This document shows, one piece after another, positions 25,130 through 35,651 of a stretch of DNA of 39,147 bases (its first letter is position 1; the number at the start of each line of letters is the position of its first letter). Below the pieces are notes generated by a model. The model searched no databases. It saw only the letters and a list, made by a program, of their open reading frames with translations, and was not told the DNA's origin. The position numbers and the translations under genes are program-made. The DNA comes from Candidatus Sumerlaeota bacterium (GTDB taxonomy: Bacteria > Bacillota > SLNR01), in assembly GCA_007132905.1 (NCBI GenBank), contig SLNR01000159.1, positions 1 to 39,147 on the forward strand. The letters run 5' to 3'.

Positions 25130-25173
25130 CTGAAAGAAAAAGAAAAACTCTCCCGATGTATTCAGAAGAGTTT
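25130..25173 (-). terminator. terminator of the five-tRNA cluster
   Basis: AAACTCT (25145-25151) and AGAGTTT (25167-25173) form the stem; on the minus strand it is followed by TTTTTCTTTTTC, eight bases after the last tRNA. Confidence 0.6.
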
Positions 25174-25180
25174 CATTAGT

Positions 25181-25255
25181 TGGAGGCGACACCCGGAATC
25201 GAACCGGGGAATAAAGGATTTGCAGTCCTCTGCCTTACCGCTTGGCTATGTCGCC
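25181..25255 (-). tRNA. tRNA-Cys (GCA)
   Basis: Acceptor GGCGACA/TGTCGCC, anticodon loop CTGCAAA (GCA), T-arm CCCGG/CCGGG, encoded TCCA end. Last gene of the cluster. Confidence 0.95.
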
Positions 25256-25270
25256 ACTCAAAAACTATCA

Positions 25271-25345
25271 TGGAGCGGAAGACGAGATTTGAACTCGCGA
25301 CCCTCGCCTTGGCAAGGCGATGCTCTACCGCTGAGCTACTTCCGC
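25271..25345 (-). tRNA. tRNA-Gly (GCC)
   Basis: Acceptor GCGGAAG/CTTCCGC, anticodon stem TCGCC/GGCGA with loop TTGCCAA (GCC), T-arm CGAGTTC, encoded CCA. Confidence 0.95.
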
Positions 25346-25357
25346 TTTTTTTTCAAA

Positions 25358-25433
<76 letters not shown>

Positions 25434-25440
25434 ACAATAA

Positions 25441-25516
25441 TGGCGGAGGCGACGGGACTCGAACCCGCGATCTCCTGCGTGACAGGCAGGCATGCTAGCC
25501 ACTACACCACGCCTCC
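25441..25516 (-). tRNA. tRNA-Asp (GUC)
   Basis: Acceptor GGAGGCG/CGCCTCC, anticodon loop CTGTCAC (GTC), T-arm GCGGGTTCGAGTCCCGT, discriminator G, encoded CCA. Confidence 0.95.
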
Positions 25517-25523
25517 ACAAACT

Positions 25524-25599
<76 letters not shown>

Positions 25600-25622
25600 A
25601 TGCTCACCATCTAGCAAGATAC

Positions 25623-25651
25623 AGTATACACAAAATTCCTTGTTCCGTCAA
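25623..25651 (-). promoter_or_regulatory. promoter of the five-tRNA cluster
   Basis: On the minus strand TTGACG (25646-25651), a 17-base spacer, then TATACT (25623-25628). It lies 25 bases after the stop codon of the amidohydrolase gene, so the tRNAs need not depend on read-through. Confidence 0.8.
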
Positions 25652-25675
25652 CACTTGCCGAAAAACCTTATTGAT

Positions 25676-27034
25676 TTATTCATCACTCGGGATGAATTCA
25701 CCGCAGCCAGGTTCGCCGATAATTTTCCCCTTATCATAGATTGTTTTCCCTCTCAGAATTGTTTTGATTGTTTTCCCCTTTACTTTCATGCCCTCATAGG
25801 GGGTCCAACCGGCTACATAGTGGAGGGATTTTTCTTGTAAAGTCCACATCTCATCAGGATCAAAAATGACCAGATCTGCATCAGCCCCCGGCGCTAAAAC
25901 ACCCTTCCTTGGATAAAGACCAAATAATTTAGCCGGGTTCAGACAAAGGTACTTCAACATTTGCGGTAAAGTTATGCGTCCTTTGCCTACGCCCTCGCTA
26001 TATACAATCGGAACAATGGTTTCCACCCCCGGAGCCCCGGATGAATTCATAAAGATATTTTCTTTATTGCCTTTTGTTGAAACAGGATGCGGAGCGTGAT
26101 CCGATGTGATTAAATCTAACTCCTCTCTTCCTAACTGCTCCCAAAGTCCTTCACAGTCTTTTTTCGTCCGTAAAGGCGGGTTTATTTTCGCTCTTCCGCC
26201 CATATCATTCATCTGATCCACGTTCATTACCAAATAATGGGGGCAGGTTTCGCACGAGATGTGCGGGTAAAACGCTTTCTCTCTTTTTACGATCTCGACA
26301 CTCTCTGGTAAGCTTAAGTGGAAAAAGTGAACATGTGCCTTGACAGATTTTGCAAACTGTATAGCACTTGCCACCGCTTCTGTTTCTGAAACCGGAGGGT
26401 GTGCTTCTGCGTGAGCCCTTGGATATACCTTCCCCTCCGCCTTTAATTTTTCTTCAAAATGTTTGAGAATATCATCATTTTCCGCATGAAGCCCGCCTAT
26501 TTTGCCTACCCTTGCTAATTCTCCAAATGCTTCTAACAGCTCGCCATCATTGACCCGCTTCATGCGATTCGGGGCCGTGTCAGACATTAATAGCTTATAA
26601 CCTACCAAGCCAAGTTTTGAAGTCCCATCAATATCTTCGATACTATTTGCAGTCACCGCCCCAAGAAGCCCAAAATCCACCAATGACTCTTTCTGGCATC
26701 TTTCTTTTTTTTCTCTCATCTCCTCCACTGTGACAGGAGCATGGGGCAGATCCAAAGGATGATCTATAATCGTTGTAACTCCTCCTGCCGCAGCTGCTCT
26801 CGTTGAATTGATAATCCCTTCATTGGTCGTCCCGAAAGAATGAACATGTGCATCAATGAATCCCGGCATTACCAAACAATGGCCGCCGTCAATTGTATCA
26901 ACCGAGTCGGGCATGCTGTCTCTTTTACCCACAGCCGCTATCATCCCGCTGTGAACCGCCACCGCCCCATCACTGATAATCTCATCTCCCAAAACTACAC
27001 GACCCTGCACAATCAAATCTACTTTAGCCACCAA
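25676..27034 (-). CDS. allantoinase/dihydropyrimidinase-type amidohydrolase
   Basis: A 452-residue cyclic amidohydrolase that opens ring amides such as allantoin, hydantoins or dihydropyrimidines. The two-metal site is complete: H63 and H65 (DAHVH), bridging lysine K147 (VGYKLLMS), H183 (GLHAEND), H239 (FFHLS) and D312 (TSDHAPH). SCETCPHYL near 260-268 is typical of allantoinase/DHOase relatives. It lacks pyr-operon neighbours, so allantoinase or hydantoinase is likelier than dihydroorotase. The start is TTG at 27034 with AAGGAG seven bases upstream; the next codon, GTG, is an alternative. It follows murD by 77 bases. Confidence 0.82.
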   Translation of the reverse strand: MVAKVDLIVQGRVVLGDEIISDGAVAVHSGMIAAVGKRDSMPDSVDTIDGGHCLVMPGFIDAHVHSFGTTNEGIINSTRAAAAGGVTTIIDHPLDLPHAPVTVEEMREKKERCQKESLVDFGLLGAVTANSIEDIDGTSKLGLVGYKLLMSDTAPNRMKRVNDGELLEAFGELARVGKIGGLHAENDDILKHFEEKLKAEGKVYPRAHAEAHPPVSETEAVASAIQFAKSVKAHVHFFHLSLPESVEIVKREKAFYPHISCETCPHYLVMNVDQMNDMGGRAKINPPLRTKKDCEGLWEQLGREELDLITSDHAPHPVSTKGNKENIFMNSSGAPGVETIVPIVYSEGVGKGRITLPQMLKYLCLNPAKLFGLYPRKGVLAPGADADLVIFDPDEMWTLQEKSLHYVAGWTPYEGMKVKGKTIKTILRGKTIYDKGKIIGEPGCGEFIPSDE

Positions 27035-27111
27035 AATATCTCTCCTTTCATTTCATAAAAATATATAATTTTCAATAACTCTTGAAGCAAAAAAAATATA
27101 TCCACACCATT

Positions 27112-28515
27112 TTATGACATTTTCTGTACTAGCTTGTGATAAGCTTCGCCTCTTTTCTCAAAATTATCAAACATATCAAAACTTGCACAAGCAGGTGAAA
27201 GAAGAACAATCTCACCTGATTTTGCTTGAGAAGATGTTTTAACCGCCTCTTCTAAAGACTCACAGCGAACTATTTCCGGACCGTTTTCTGACAGCTCTAT
27301 CTTGTTTCTTACCGCCTCTTCGATTTTATCGGCAGTAACCCCAATCAAAATCAATCTTTTAACGTTATTTACAATGCAGTCAGCTAATTCGTCGAAAGAT
27401 ATTTTTTTGTCGTAGCCACCCGCAATCAGATGAATCGGATCATCAAAAGAGCCGATGGCACAGATAGTTGACTCAGGTGTAGTCGCTTTGGAATCATTAA
27501 AGTACTTTACTCCTTTGTGTTCTCTAACGAAAGATATTCTATGCTCGATTCCTCTAAAGTTTCTGATAGCTTCCCGGACATGATGCGTTTCTATTTGGCA
27601 TTCTTTTGCTATCGCGACAGCGGCCATAACATTTGCAGCATTGTGCGCACCAGGAAGAAGTATATCACTAATACTACATATTTCCTCTTCGGCACCATCT
27701 TTGAAAAACATGATTTTATCCTCATGCAGGTAGGCATTAATAGAACTAGATGCGCTTCGGTCAACACTAAAATACATCGTTTTCCCGGGAACATCCTGTC
27801 CCATATTCAAGGTTATCTCATTATCTGCATTAAGTATAGTAACATCCTGCTTTTTTTGGAATCGGTAAATATTCTTTTTGGCCTCTACATACGCCTCCAT
27901 AGTTCGATGTTGATCGAGGTGGTTTGGATAAATATTGAGAATTGCGGCAATGTCGGGAGACTGCTTCAGCATCTCTAACTGAAAGCTGCTTAATTCCAAA
28001 ATAGCATAATCATCTTTTTTTATATGGGCAGCTTCCAATAAAAGGGGATTTCCGATATTGCCACCTACATAAGATTTCTTCCCGCTTCTAAGAAATATTT
28101 CGCCCAGCAAAGCCGTGGTTGTCGTTTTCCCAGCGCTGCCTGTTATCCCAATTGTTTTCCCTTGACAGAGAAACAGGAATAAACCCATTTCACTATCAAT
28201 CACCGCCCCTTTTTCAACCGCTTTTTTGATTTCCGGTAGATCTTTAGGCATTCCGGGTGTTAAAAACAGATACTCTTCTTCTAGATTTTCTAAGTATCTG
28301 GAACCAAACATAAAGGTAATATCTTCTTTCTCGTATTTTTGCGTTACTGAAGAAAGTTCCTCCCGGCTTTTTTTATCCCTGGCTATCACTGTGCATCCAA
28401 GGTCCAATAGAAAGCGAATTAGAGGAACATTGCTCCGCCCCAAACCAATAACAGCGACCCTTTTCCCTTTTAATCGATTTTTTACTATTCCATAGTTTTT
28501 TGCAAAGCTTACCAT
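27112..28515 (-). CDS. murD: UDP-N-acetylmuramoylalanine--D-glutamate ligase
   Basis: A 467-residue Mur ligase that adds D-glutamate to UDP-MurNAc-L-Ala in cytoplasmic peptidoglycan synthesis. The N-terminal Rossmann-like domain has VIGLGRSN (22-29). The ATP loop GSAGKTTTT is at 126-134, followed by LELSSFQLE and NIYPNHLDQH. The C-terminal domain has HRISFVREHKGVKYFNDSKATTP, the family signature. Length is typical. ATG start with AGGAGG six bases upstream. It is outside any dcw cell-wall cluster here and is flanked by a beta-lactamase-like gene, an AbrB-like gene and an amidohydrolase. Confidence 0.93.
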   Translation of the reverse strand: MVSFAKNYGIVKNRLKGKRVAVIGLGRSNVPLIRFLLDLGCTVIARDKKSREELSSVTQKYEKEDITFMFGSRYLENLEEEYLFLTPGMPKDLPEIKKAVEKGAVIDSEMGLFLFLCQGKTIGITGSAGKTTTTALLGEIFLRSGKKSYVGGNIGNPLLLEAAHIKKDDYAILELSSFQLEMLKQSPDIAAILNIYPNHLDQHRTMEAYVEAKKNIYRFQKKQDVTILNADNEITLNMGQDVPGKTMYFSVDRSASSSINAYLHEDKIMFFKDGAEEEICSISDILLPGAHNAANVMAAVAIAKECQIETHHVREAIRNFRGIEHRISFVREHKGVKYFNDSKATTPESTICAIGSFDDPIHLIAGGYDKKISFDELADCIVNNVKRLILIGVTADKIEEAVRNKIELSENGPEIVRCESLEEAVKTSSQAKSGEIVLLSPACASFDMFDNFEKRGEAYHKLVQKMS

Positions 28516-28557
28516 ACAGGACCTCCTATCGATAAAGCACCTGGATTGACATTCTTC

Positions 28558-28890
28558 TCACATGTTTTCTGCAGCTGATTTAAATTTTTCAATTGCTTCT
28601 TCTCGTGTTTTACCCCATACTTCAATTAAAGGGTCCTGGCAAGACACCTTCACTCCGGTGGAATAATATGCTACTTCCGCCGGCAACCAAAATGAAAAAG
28701 CGTAGATCATATCCATTTTTTTACAGATAAGCTGTATCTCTTCTGCTGATTCTTGTTTGGTTAACACAGCCGATCCATTATCTATTTCACAAACCAAAAC
28801 ATCGCCTTTATACAAAGCCAGTTTTTCCCTCATTTCTTCAGGTAAAATCACTTTCCCGTTTTCACCTATCACGAGACGATACTCTTTCAA
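28558..28890 (-). CDS. AbrB/SpoVT-domain protein with a HicB-like tail
   Basis: A 110-residue protein. Residues 1-50 (RLVIGENGKVILPEEMREKL ... GDVLVCEI) form a swapped-hairpin AbrB/SpoVT/MazE-type DNA-binding domain. Residues about 60-110 are different, ending PLIEVWGKTREEAIEKFKSA, which is like the C-terminal strand-helix of HicB/UPF0150 proteins. It could be a transcription regulator or an antitoxin-like protein, but no toxin partner is adjacent. TTG start with GGAAGGTGG upstream. It lies between a beta-lactamase-like gene (27 bases before) and murD (42 bases after) in the same direction. Confidence 0.7.
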   Translation of the reverse strand: MKEYRLVIGENGKVILPEEMREKLALYKGDVLVCEIDNGSAVLTKQESAEEIQLICKKMDMIYAFSFWLPAEVAYYSTGVKVSCQDPLIEVWGKTREEAIEKFKSAAENM

Positions 28891-28917
28891 CTAGCAACCA
28901 CCTTCCTAATTCATGCT

Positions 28918-29697
28918 TTACTCAAAATAAGTATCATAGCATGCTCGTGCAATCCGAGCTATAACTTGATGTCCTCTGACCGGATCAGGGAGATTTTCTG
29001 CTAAACAGCATACATAGAATTTCTTATCTCCTTTGTAGATTATCCCCGCATTATGTGTCAATCCAGTATCTTCTCCTGTCTTATGAGCGACAACAGCCCC
29101 CTCCGGCAGGAGCAAGGGGATTTTATGATTCAACTGCTGTAATTTTAGTATGGAAAGCATATCACTGCAGGCTTCTTGATCGAGGAAGCATCCTTGGTCT
29201 AAGGCCTTTAGCATGATAAGAACATCTCGAGCTCCGAGATGATTGTGAATTCCTTTTTCGGCTAACTCTGGCTTCATCAATTTACGTCTTAACACTGAAA
29301 CCTTTGCACCAACTGATTGAATAAGATCGTTGACTTTATCTATTCCAACTAAATCAATGAGCATATTGGTAGCCGTGTTATCGCTGATGGTGATCATCAA
29401 AATCGCAATATCACGAACCGACAGTTCAAGTCCTTCATGCATAATCTGCAAGACTCCGCAGCCGCCCACCACATCTTTTTCTTGTAATACAAGAGAATCA
29501 CCGAGAGACAATGATCCCTCTCTGTCCTGACGGTAAACCTCCATTAAAATTGGTATTTTGATAATACTTGCTGCTGAAAAAACTCTCTCCTCTTGATAGC
29601 CAAATCTTTCTTCCGTTAATGGATTCTGTATGCTAAATGCCCAATCTCCATCTTCCTTGTTGATAATTTCAAAAATCTCCCTTTGAAGCCGGCTCAC
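28918..29697 (-). CDS. class A beta-lactamase-like serine hydrolase without signal peptide
   Basis: A 259-residue protein with a full set of class A motifs: S44-x-x-K47 (SAASIIK), SDN at 105-107, a glutamate at 144 (KPEL) positioned like E166, and KTG at 206-208. This fits the beta-lactamase2 family (PF13354). It has no signal peptide or lipobox: the first 40 residues are polar, so it is predicted to stay in the cytoplasm, where ordinary beta-lactams act poorly. It may hydrolyse another amide or peptide, perhaps a cell-wall precursor or fragment given the nearby murD. GTG start with GGGAGGG six bases upstream. It is 14 bases after the 2-hydroxyacid dehydrogenase gene. Confidence 0.8.
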   Translation of the reverse strand: MSRLQREIFEIINKEDGDWAFSIQNPLTEERFGYQEERVFSAASIIKIPILMEVYRQDREGSLSLGDSLVLQEKDVVGGCGVLQIMHEGLELSVRDIAILMITISDNTATNMLIDLVGIDKVNDLIQSVGAKVSVLRRKLMKPELAEKGIHNHLGARDVLIMLKALDQGCFLDQEACSDMLSILKLQQLNHKIPLLLPEGAVVAHKTGEDTGLTHNAGIIYKGDKKFYVCCLAENLPDPVRGHQVIARIARACYDTYFE

Positions 29698-29711
29698 ATT
29701 GATCCCTCCCC

Positions 29712-30686
29712 TTAATACCGTCTTTCTCGGTCCACTAACGTAGGCATTGATTCATTATCCATAAAAGCTCGCAAATTCTTTGTAAATACTTGAACGGTCC
29801 TTTGTTCGTGCCGGTCCTGGGGAGCCTGAGCACCCATATGGGGTGTAATGATTAGGTTGGGAGCTTCATATAAAGGATCCTTTGAAGGCAGCGGCTCGGG
29901 GTCTGTGACATCAAGCCCGGCGCCTGCTATCCATCCTTTATTTAGAGCCTCCAAAATCGCCTTGCTTTGAATCACTTTCCCTCTAGCAATATTCACTATA
30001 TAGGCCGTATCTTTCATTGTCTTAAATTCGTCTGCACCAATCATGCCTTCTGTCTCTTTGGTCAATGCCGTTGCCACCACCACAAAATCCGAAACTCTAA
30101 GAAGTTCATCCACCTCATCTGCAGGCAGAATACGGTCCACATTAGGCTCATTGCCGCGAACACGTTTTTTGGTCGCAATGACTTCCATATTGTAGGCTAG
30201 TTTGGCTTTTTTGGCGATTTCCCGACCAATACTTCCCAATCCAATGATACCCATTACTTTGCCGTCCATCTCGGTGATCGTGCTTCTTTTCCATACTCTT
30301 TCCATCTGGAACCTGTAAAAGCGGTCAATCCCCCTTGTCAAAGAAGTAAGCAGTGCAAAAGCATGCTCAGCAACAGGGACATCATAAACACCCCTTGAAT
30401 TGGTCAGTAAAACATCACTTTCAAGAAATTCAGGGTAAAATAACGCATCTACACCGGCGCTTAAAGAATGAATCCATTTTAAGTTCTCTGCTTTAACAAA
30501 AGCTTCCTTCGGAAATTCCCATCCTAGCGAAGCAACTATGTCAATTTTGGGCAGCAGATCATTCGCCTCCGTCACGCTTTTAGCTGTATAAACTTTTATG
30601 CCCGGATCAACCTCTTCGACCTTTTTTATGTTTTCCGGTGAAATTTTTGATAAAAATAGTACCTGCCATTTTCTCTGTTCTGCCAC
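29712..30686 (-). CDS. D-2-hydroxyacid dehydrogenase family protein
   Basis: A 324-residue NAD-linked dehydrogenase interconverting 2-oxo and D-2-hydroxy acids. NAD-binding GLGSIG is at 149-154. The catalytic triad is R235 (NIARGK), E264 (DPEPLP) and H283 (TPHMGAQ). Substrate unknown; glyoxylate/hydroxypyruvate, phosphoglycerate-like or other acids are possible. GTG start with AGGAGGAG upstream. First gene of the 30686-to-25676 run. Its promoter is not clear; the guaB terminator lies just upstream. Confidence 0.85.
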   Translation of the reverse strand: MAEQRKWQVLFLSKISPENIKKVEEVDPGIKVYTAKSVTEANDLLPKIDIVASLGWEFPKEAFVKAENLKWIHSLSAGVDALFYPEFLESDVLLTNSRGVYDVPVAEHAFALLTSLTRGIDRFYRFQMERVWKRSTITEMDGKVMGIIGLGSIGREIAKKAKLAYNMEVIATKKRVRGNEPNVDRILPADEVDELLRVSDFVVVATALTKETEGMIGADEFKTMKDTAYIVNIARGKVIQSKAILEALNKGWIAGAGLDVTDPEPLPSKDPLYEAPNLIITPHMGAQAPQDRHEQRTVQVFTKNLRAFMDNESMPTLVDRERRY

Positions 30687-30794
30687 ACTATCTCCTCCTT
30701 TGTTTTTTGTTGATTTCGATTTGATTGTGGTTTTTCCTTCAATGTTTATGTTTCTTCTGATCAGGTCTATTAAAAATCTGTTTTTTATTGCAAG

Positions 30795-30821
30795 AAAGCC
30801 TGGGATTTATTCCCAGGCTTT
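30795..30821 (-). terminator. terminator of guaB
   Basis: AAAGCCTGGGA and TCCCAGGCTTT form a perfect 11-bp stem with a 5-base loop, starting four bases after the guaB stop. The U tract is short, but the placement is exact. Confidence 0.75.
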
Positions 30822-30824
30822 TGC

Positions 30825-33034
<2,210 letters not shown>

Positions 33035-33832
33035 ATGAAAGCGTTGATTACTCTTACTTCCTCTGAATCGAAGAGGTTGATCGCCAAAGGGATATCTTCT
33101 TTACCCGAAGTGGAAAAAGCAAAGCGAAATGGACGGATCATTGTCGGCGGCGGCACAACCAACGGTTATGTTGTGGAGGAACTAACCGGTACAGAAGTTG
33201 ACAAAGCAAATTACACTTTTGGAATAGTAAATGAAGGACTTCACTGCTCCACTTCAAAAGAAAGCAGAGAAAAAAATATTCCTCTTCGGCTAATCGATGG
33301 AAAGGTATCAAAACGCCCGGCCCCGGAAATATTAAAAGAGTTCACAAATAAAGATGTTTTTATAAAAGGGGCTAATGCGGTTGACCCTTATGGGAATGCA
33401 GGCATCCTTATCGCCAGCCCGGTCGGGGGGACCATCGGCGGGGCTTATTCCATTCTCGTTTCCCGAAAGGCTAACCTAATTGTACCGGTCGGACTTGAAA
33501 AGCTTATTCCCTCCGTAGTGGAAGCTGCCGAAGTCGGCGGCATGTACGATTTTGATTTAACCATGGGAATGAGATGCTCTTTATGGACTTTGACAGATGC
33601 TATTGTTATTACAGAAATTGCAGCCTTACAAATCCTATTTGATGTTACTGCTGTTCATTTCAGTTCGGGCGGATCCGGTGATTCTTCCGGTGCGGTTACC
33701 CTCGCCATCACCGGTGAAGAAGAAAAGGTCAAAAAAGCCTTCTCCTATTTGCGATCTATTAAAGGAGAACCTGCTCTATCCAACTCTCGCAGATCCTGTC
33801 TAGAATGTGAAGATCCTTGCGATTTCGTCTAG
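33035..33832 (+). CDS. conserved-looking protein of unknown function with C-terminal cysteine motif
   Basis: A 265-residue soluble protein I do not recognise. Glycine-rich turns suggest a nucleotide- or CoA-binding alpha/beta fold: VGGGTTNGYVVEEL (37-50), KGANAVDPYGNAGILI (111-126), SPVGGTIGGA (128-137) and SSGGSGDSSGA (210-220). It ends in CLECEDPC (Cys 255, 258, 262), a likely metal or Fe-S site. The KGANAVDP block is reminiscent of sugar-isomerase/CoA-transferase-like (NagB/RpiA/LUD) folds, but only loosely. ATG start with TTGGAGGT seven bases upstream. Single gene with a strong terminator downstream; no functional neighbours on its strand. Confidence 0.8.
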   Translation: MKALITLTSSESKRLIAKGISSLPEVEKAKRNGRIIVGGGTTNGYVVEELTGTEVDKANYTFGIVNEGLHCSTSKESREKNIPLRLIDGKVSKRPAPEILKEFTNKDVFIKGANAVDPYGNAGILIASPVGGTIGGAYSILVSRKANLIVPVGLEKLIPSVVEAAEVGGMYDFDLTMGMRCSLWTLTDAIVITEIAALQILFDVTAVHFSSGGSGDSSGAVTLAITGEEEKVKKAFSYLRSIKGEPALSNSRRSCLECEDPCDFV

Positions 33833-34141
33833 AAACCAATTTTTCCTATTATAGATTCTATGCTTTTTAAAGTTTACCAACAGCAGCCGCAATTATTATT
33901 GCTCAAAATTATCATTCGTTATACCACCAATTTACCAGAATTGAAACTCTCTTACGCTTTGCATATCACATTTATGAAGAGTGATTTGCATCGACTGCAA
34001 AACGCCCTTGGTTAAAACCTTTGCTTTAACAAAAAAACCTTTGACACAAGTAAAGGCATGCCGCTTATGTCAAAGGTTTTTTGCTGTGCCTCACGGCAGT
34101 CATTCATAAATATTTTGGTTCTATACATCTTTCTTTATCTT
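33833..34141. other. intergenic region between convergent genes
   Basis: This 309-base gap holds the bidirectional terminator at 34032-34082. The first 190 bases show no gene or other structure that I can support. Confidence 0.5.
34032..34082. terminator. bidirectional terminator
   Basis: AAAAAACCTTTGACA (34032-34046) and TGTCAAAGGTTTTTT (34068-34082) form a perfect 15-bp stem with A and T runs at the feet, so it can act on both the plus-strand gene ending at 33832 and the minus-strand gene ending at 34142. An inner GGCATGCC palindrome sits in the loop. Confidence 0.88.
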
Positions 34142-35236
34142 TTACACATTAAATCTAAACTGAATAATGTCCCCATCCTGCACTATGTAATCTTTCCCTT
34201 CTAGACGATATAAACCCTTTTCTTTGAGTTTTGCTACCGAATCCCATTTTTTTGCGTCCGACCAGTGAAATACTTCAGCCCGAATAAAACCCTTCTCCAT
34301 ATCGGAATGCACTTTTCCGGCAGCTTTTATTGCTGGCGTTCCCTTCTCAATGGTCCATGCTTTCACTTCATCCTGCCCAATGCTAAAGAAGGATACAAGA
34401 CCTAAAAGATCATAACTTGCTCTTGCAAGTTGGTCAACACCGGGCTCTTTAATTCCAATGTCTTCCATAAAAAGCTCCCTCTCATCTTCTTTTAGCTGAC
34501 CTATCTCAACTTCGATTTTTGCACAGATTTCCACCAGAGGAATGTTCATTATTTCAGCTTTTTTCCTTACAGACTCCGCTCTTGGATATTTTTGCTCCTT
34601 GTACTGTTTTTCATCCATATTAATCACAACCAAGAAAGGTTTTTCGGTAAAGAAAGAATATCCTTGCAAAGCTTGCTGCTCTTTTTGTGTTAATTCAACT
34701 CGATGGATGGGGATTTCCTGTTCAAGACCTTGAAGGCACTTATTAAGGCCGCTAAGGGCCTCTTCCTGTTCTGCCGTCTTCTTTTTGTTTGACTCTATCC
34801 GTTCAATATTTCTTTCTATAATTTCCATATCCGCCACTAGCAATTCAATTTGCATTATTTCCCAATCCCTGATAGGATCGATACTGTCTTCGCAATGCTC
34901 AATTTTTTTATCTTCAAACACTCGGATAACATATATCAATGCATCTGTATCTCGAATTGCTGCAAGAAATTGATTCCCAACCCCCCTCCCTTCACCTGAA
35001 CCTCTAACCAAGCCCGGAATATCAAAGCATTCAATTTGAGCATAGACTACCTTCTTTGGATCATAAAGCTCTCCCAAATAAGTCAATCTCTTATCGTAAA
35101 TGGTAGCCATGCCCCGGTTGGTTTCTGTCTTACCCGTAAAATACGAAGAGGTCTCTGCCTGAAGACCCGTTAAAAGATTAAAAATCGTTGTTTTGCCGCT
35201 CAAAGGCAACCCAACAATACCGCAAGTCAGTGCCAA
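34142..35236 (-). CDS. ychF: YchF/OLA1-type P-loop ATPase (divergent)
   Basis: A 364-residue TRAFAC-class protein of the Obg/YchF group, ribosome- and stress-associated nucleotide hydrolases. P-loop GLPLSGKTT at 9-17, DIPGL at 72-76, NMDE at 206-209 (the G4 variant linked to ATP use), and the C-terminal TGS-like part with DGDIIQFRFNV. The usual YchF P-loop is GLPNVGKST; here NV is replaced by LS and the final S by T, and there is a coiled-coil-like insert near 135-180, marking a distinct branch. TTG start with AGGGGG upstream at a slightly long 10 bases. Last gene of the ROK-containing operon. Confidence 0.82.
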   Translation of the reverse strand: MALTCGIVGLPLSGKTTIFNLLTGLQAETSSYFTGKTETNRGMATIYDKRLTYLGELYDPKKVVYAQIECFDIPGLVRGSGEGRGVGNQFLAAIRDTDALIYVIRVFEDKKIEHCEDSIDPIRDWEIMQIELLVADMEIIERNIERIESNKKKTAEQEEALSGLNKCLQGLEQEIPIHRVELTQKEQQALQGYSFFTEKPFLVVINMDEKQYKEQKYPRAESVRKKAEIMNIPLVEICAKIEVEIGQLKEDERELFMEDIGIKEPGVDQLARASYDLLGLVSFFSIGQDEVKAWTIEKGTPAIKAAGKVHSDMEKGFIRAEVFHWSDAKKWDSVAKLKEKGLYRLEGKDYIVQDGDIIQFRFNV

Positions 35237-35265
35237 TTGGCATCATCCCCCTTGCCCTGCTTTCG

Positions 35266-35625
35266 TTATTTTCTTCGCCTGCCTGCCAAAAAGCCACCAA
35301 GAGCACCAAATAAAGAACTGTTGAATATGGCAATCAAGACCGAAGGCATAGCGATATCCTCCGGACGACCCATAACAAGGTTAATGGGAAGTGAAATATT
35401 AAGTGAAACCATGCCTGCCAATAATCCATGAATGCTTTTCAGCTTCACTGCTTTGGAGCCCGCCCACCAACCGCCTAAAGCCAAAGAAATCCATGTAGCA
35501 AAGATGATTGACAAATACAAAAACAGTGATTCTCCAAAACCGAGCACTGCACCCAATAAAAGCCCTGCTCCCATGGATATCAAAAAGGCAATGATCCCGC
35601 CTTCGATGATGGCTCTTGGATTCAA
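35266..35625 (-). CDS. small membrane protein, TIGR04086-like
   Basis: A 119-residue protein with about four hydrophobic segments (near 9-30, 36-53, 66-84 and 94-113) and a basic C-terminus (GRRRK). The GGWWAGSKAVK and HGLLAGMVSL blocks resemble the small Firmicute membrane family TIGR04086, but this is from pattern only. TTG start with GGCAGGGTGA upstream. It is 29 bases before the YchF gene and 26 bases after the amidohydrolase. Function unknown. Confidence 0.65.
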   Translation of the reverse strand: MNPRAIIEGGIIAFLISMGAGLLLGAVLGFGESLFLYLSIIFATWISLALGGWWAGSKAVKLKSIHGLLAGMVSLNISLPINLVMGRPEDIAMPSVLIAIFNSSLFGALGGFLAGRRRK

Positions 35626-35651
35626 TTGATCACCCTGCCTTCAACTAGAGA

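Noticed and set aside
28558-29697. Toxin-antitoxin pair (AbrB-like with its neighbour)
   Set aside because: The neighbour is a beta-lactamase-fold hydrolase with full catalytic motifs, not a known toxin family.
25600-30686. Single operon including the five tRNAs
   Set aside because: The tRNAs have their own consensus promoter at 25623-25651 just after the last protein gene.
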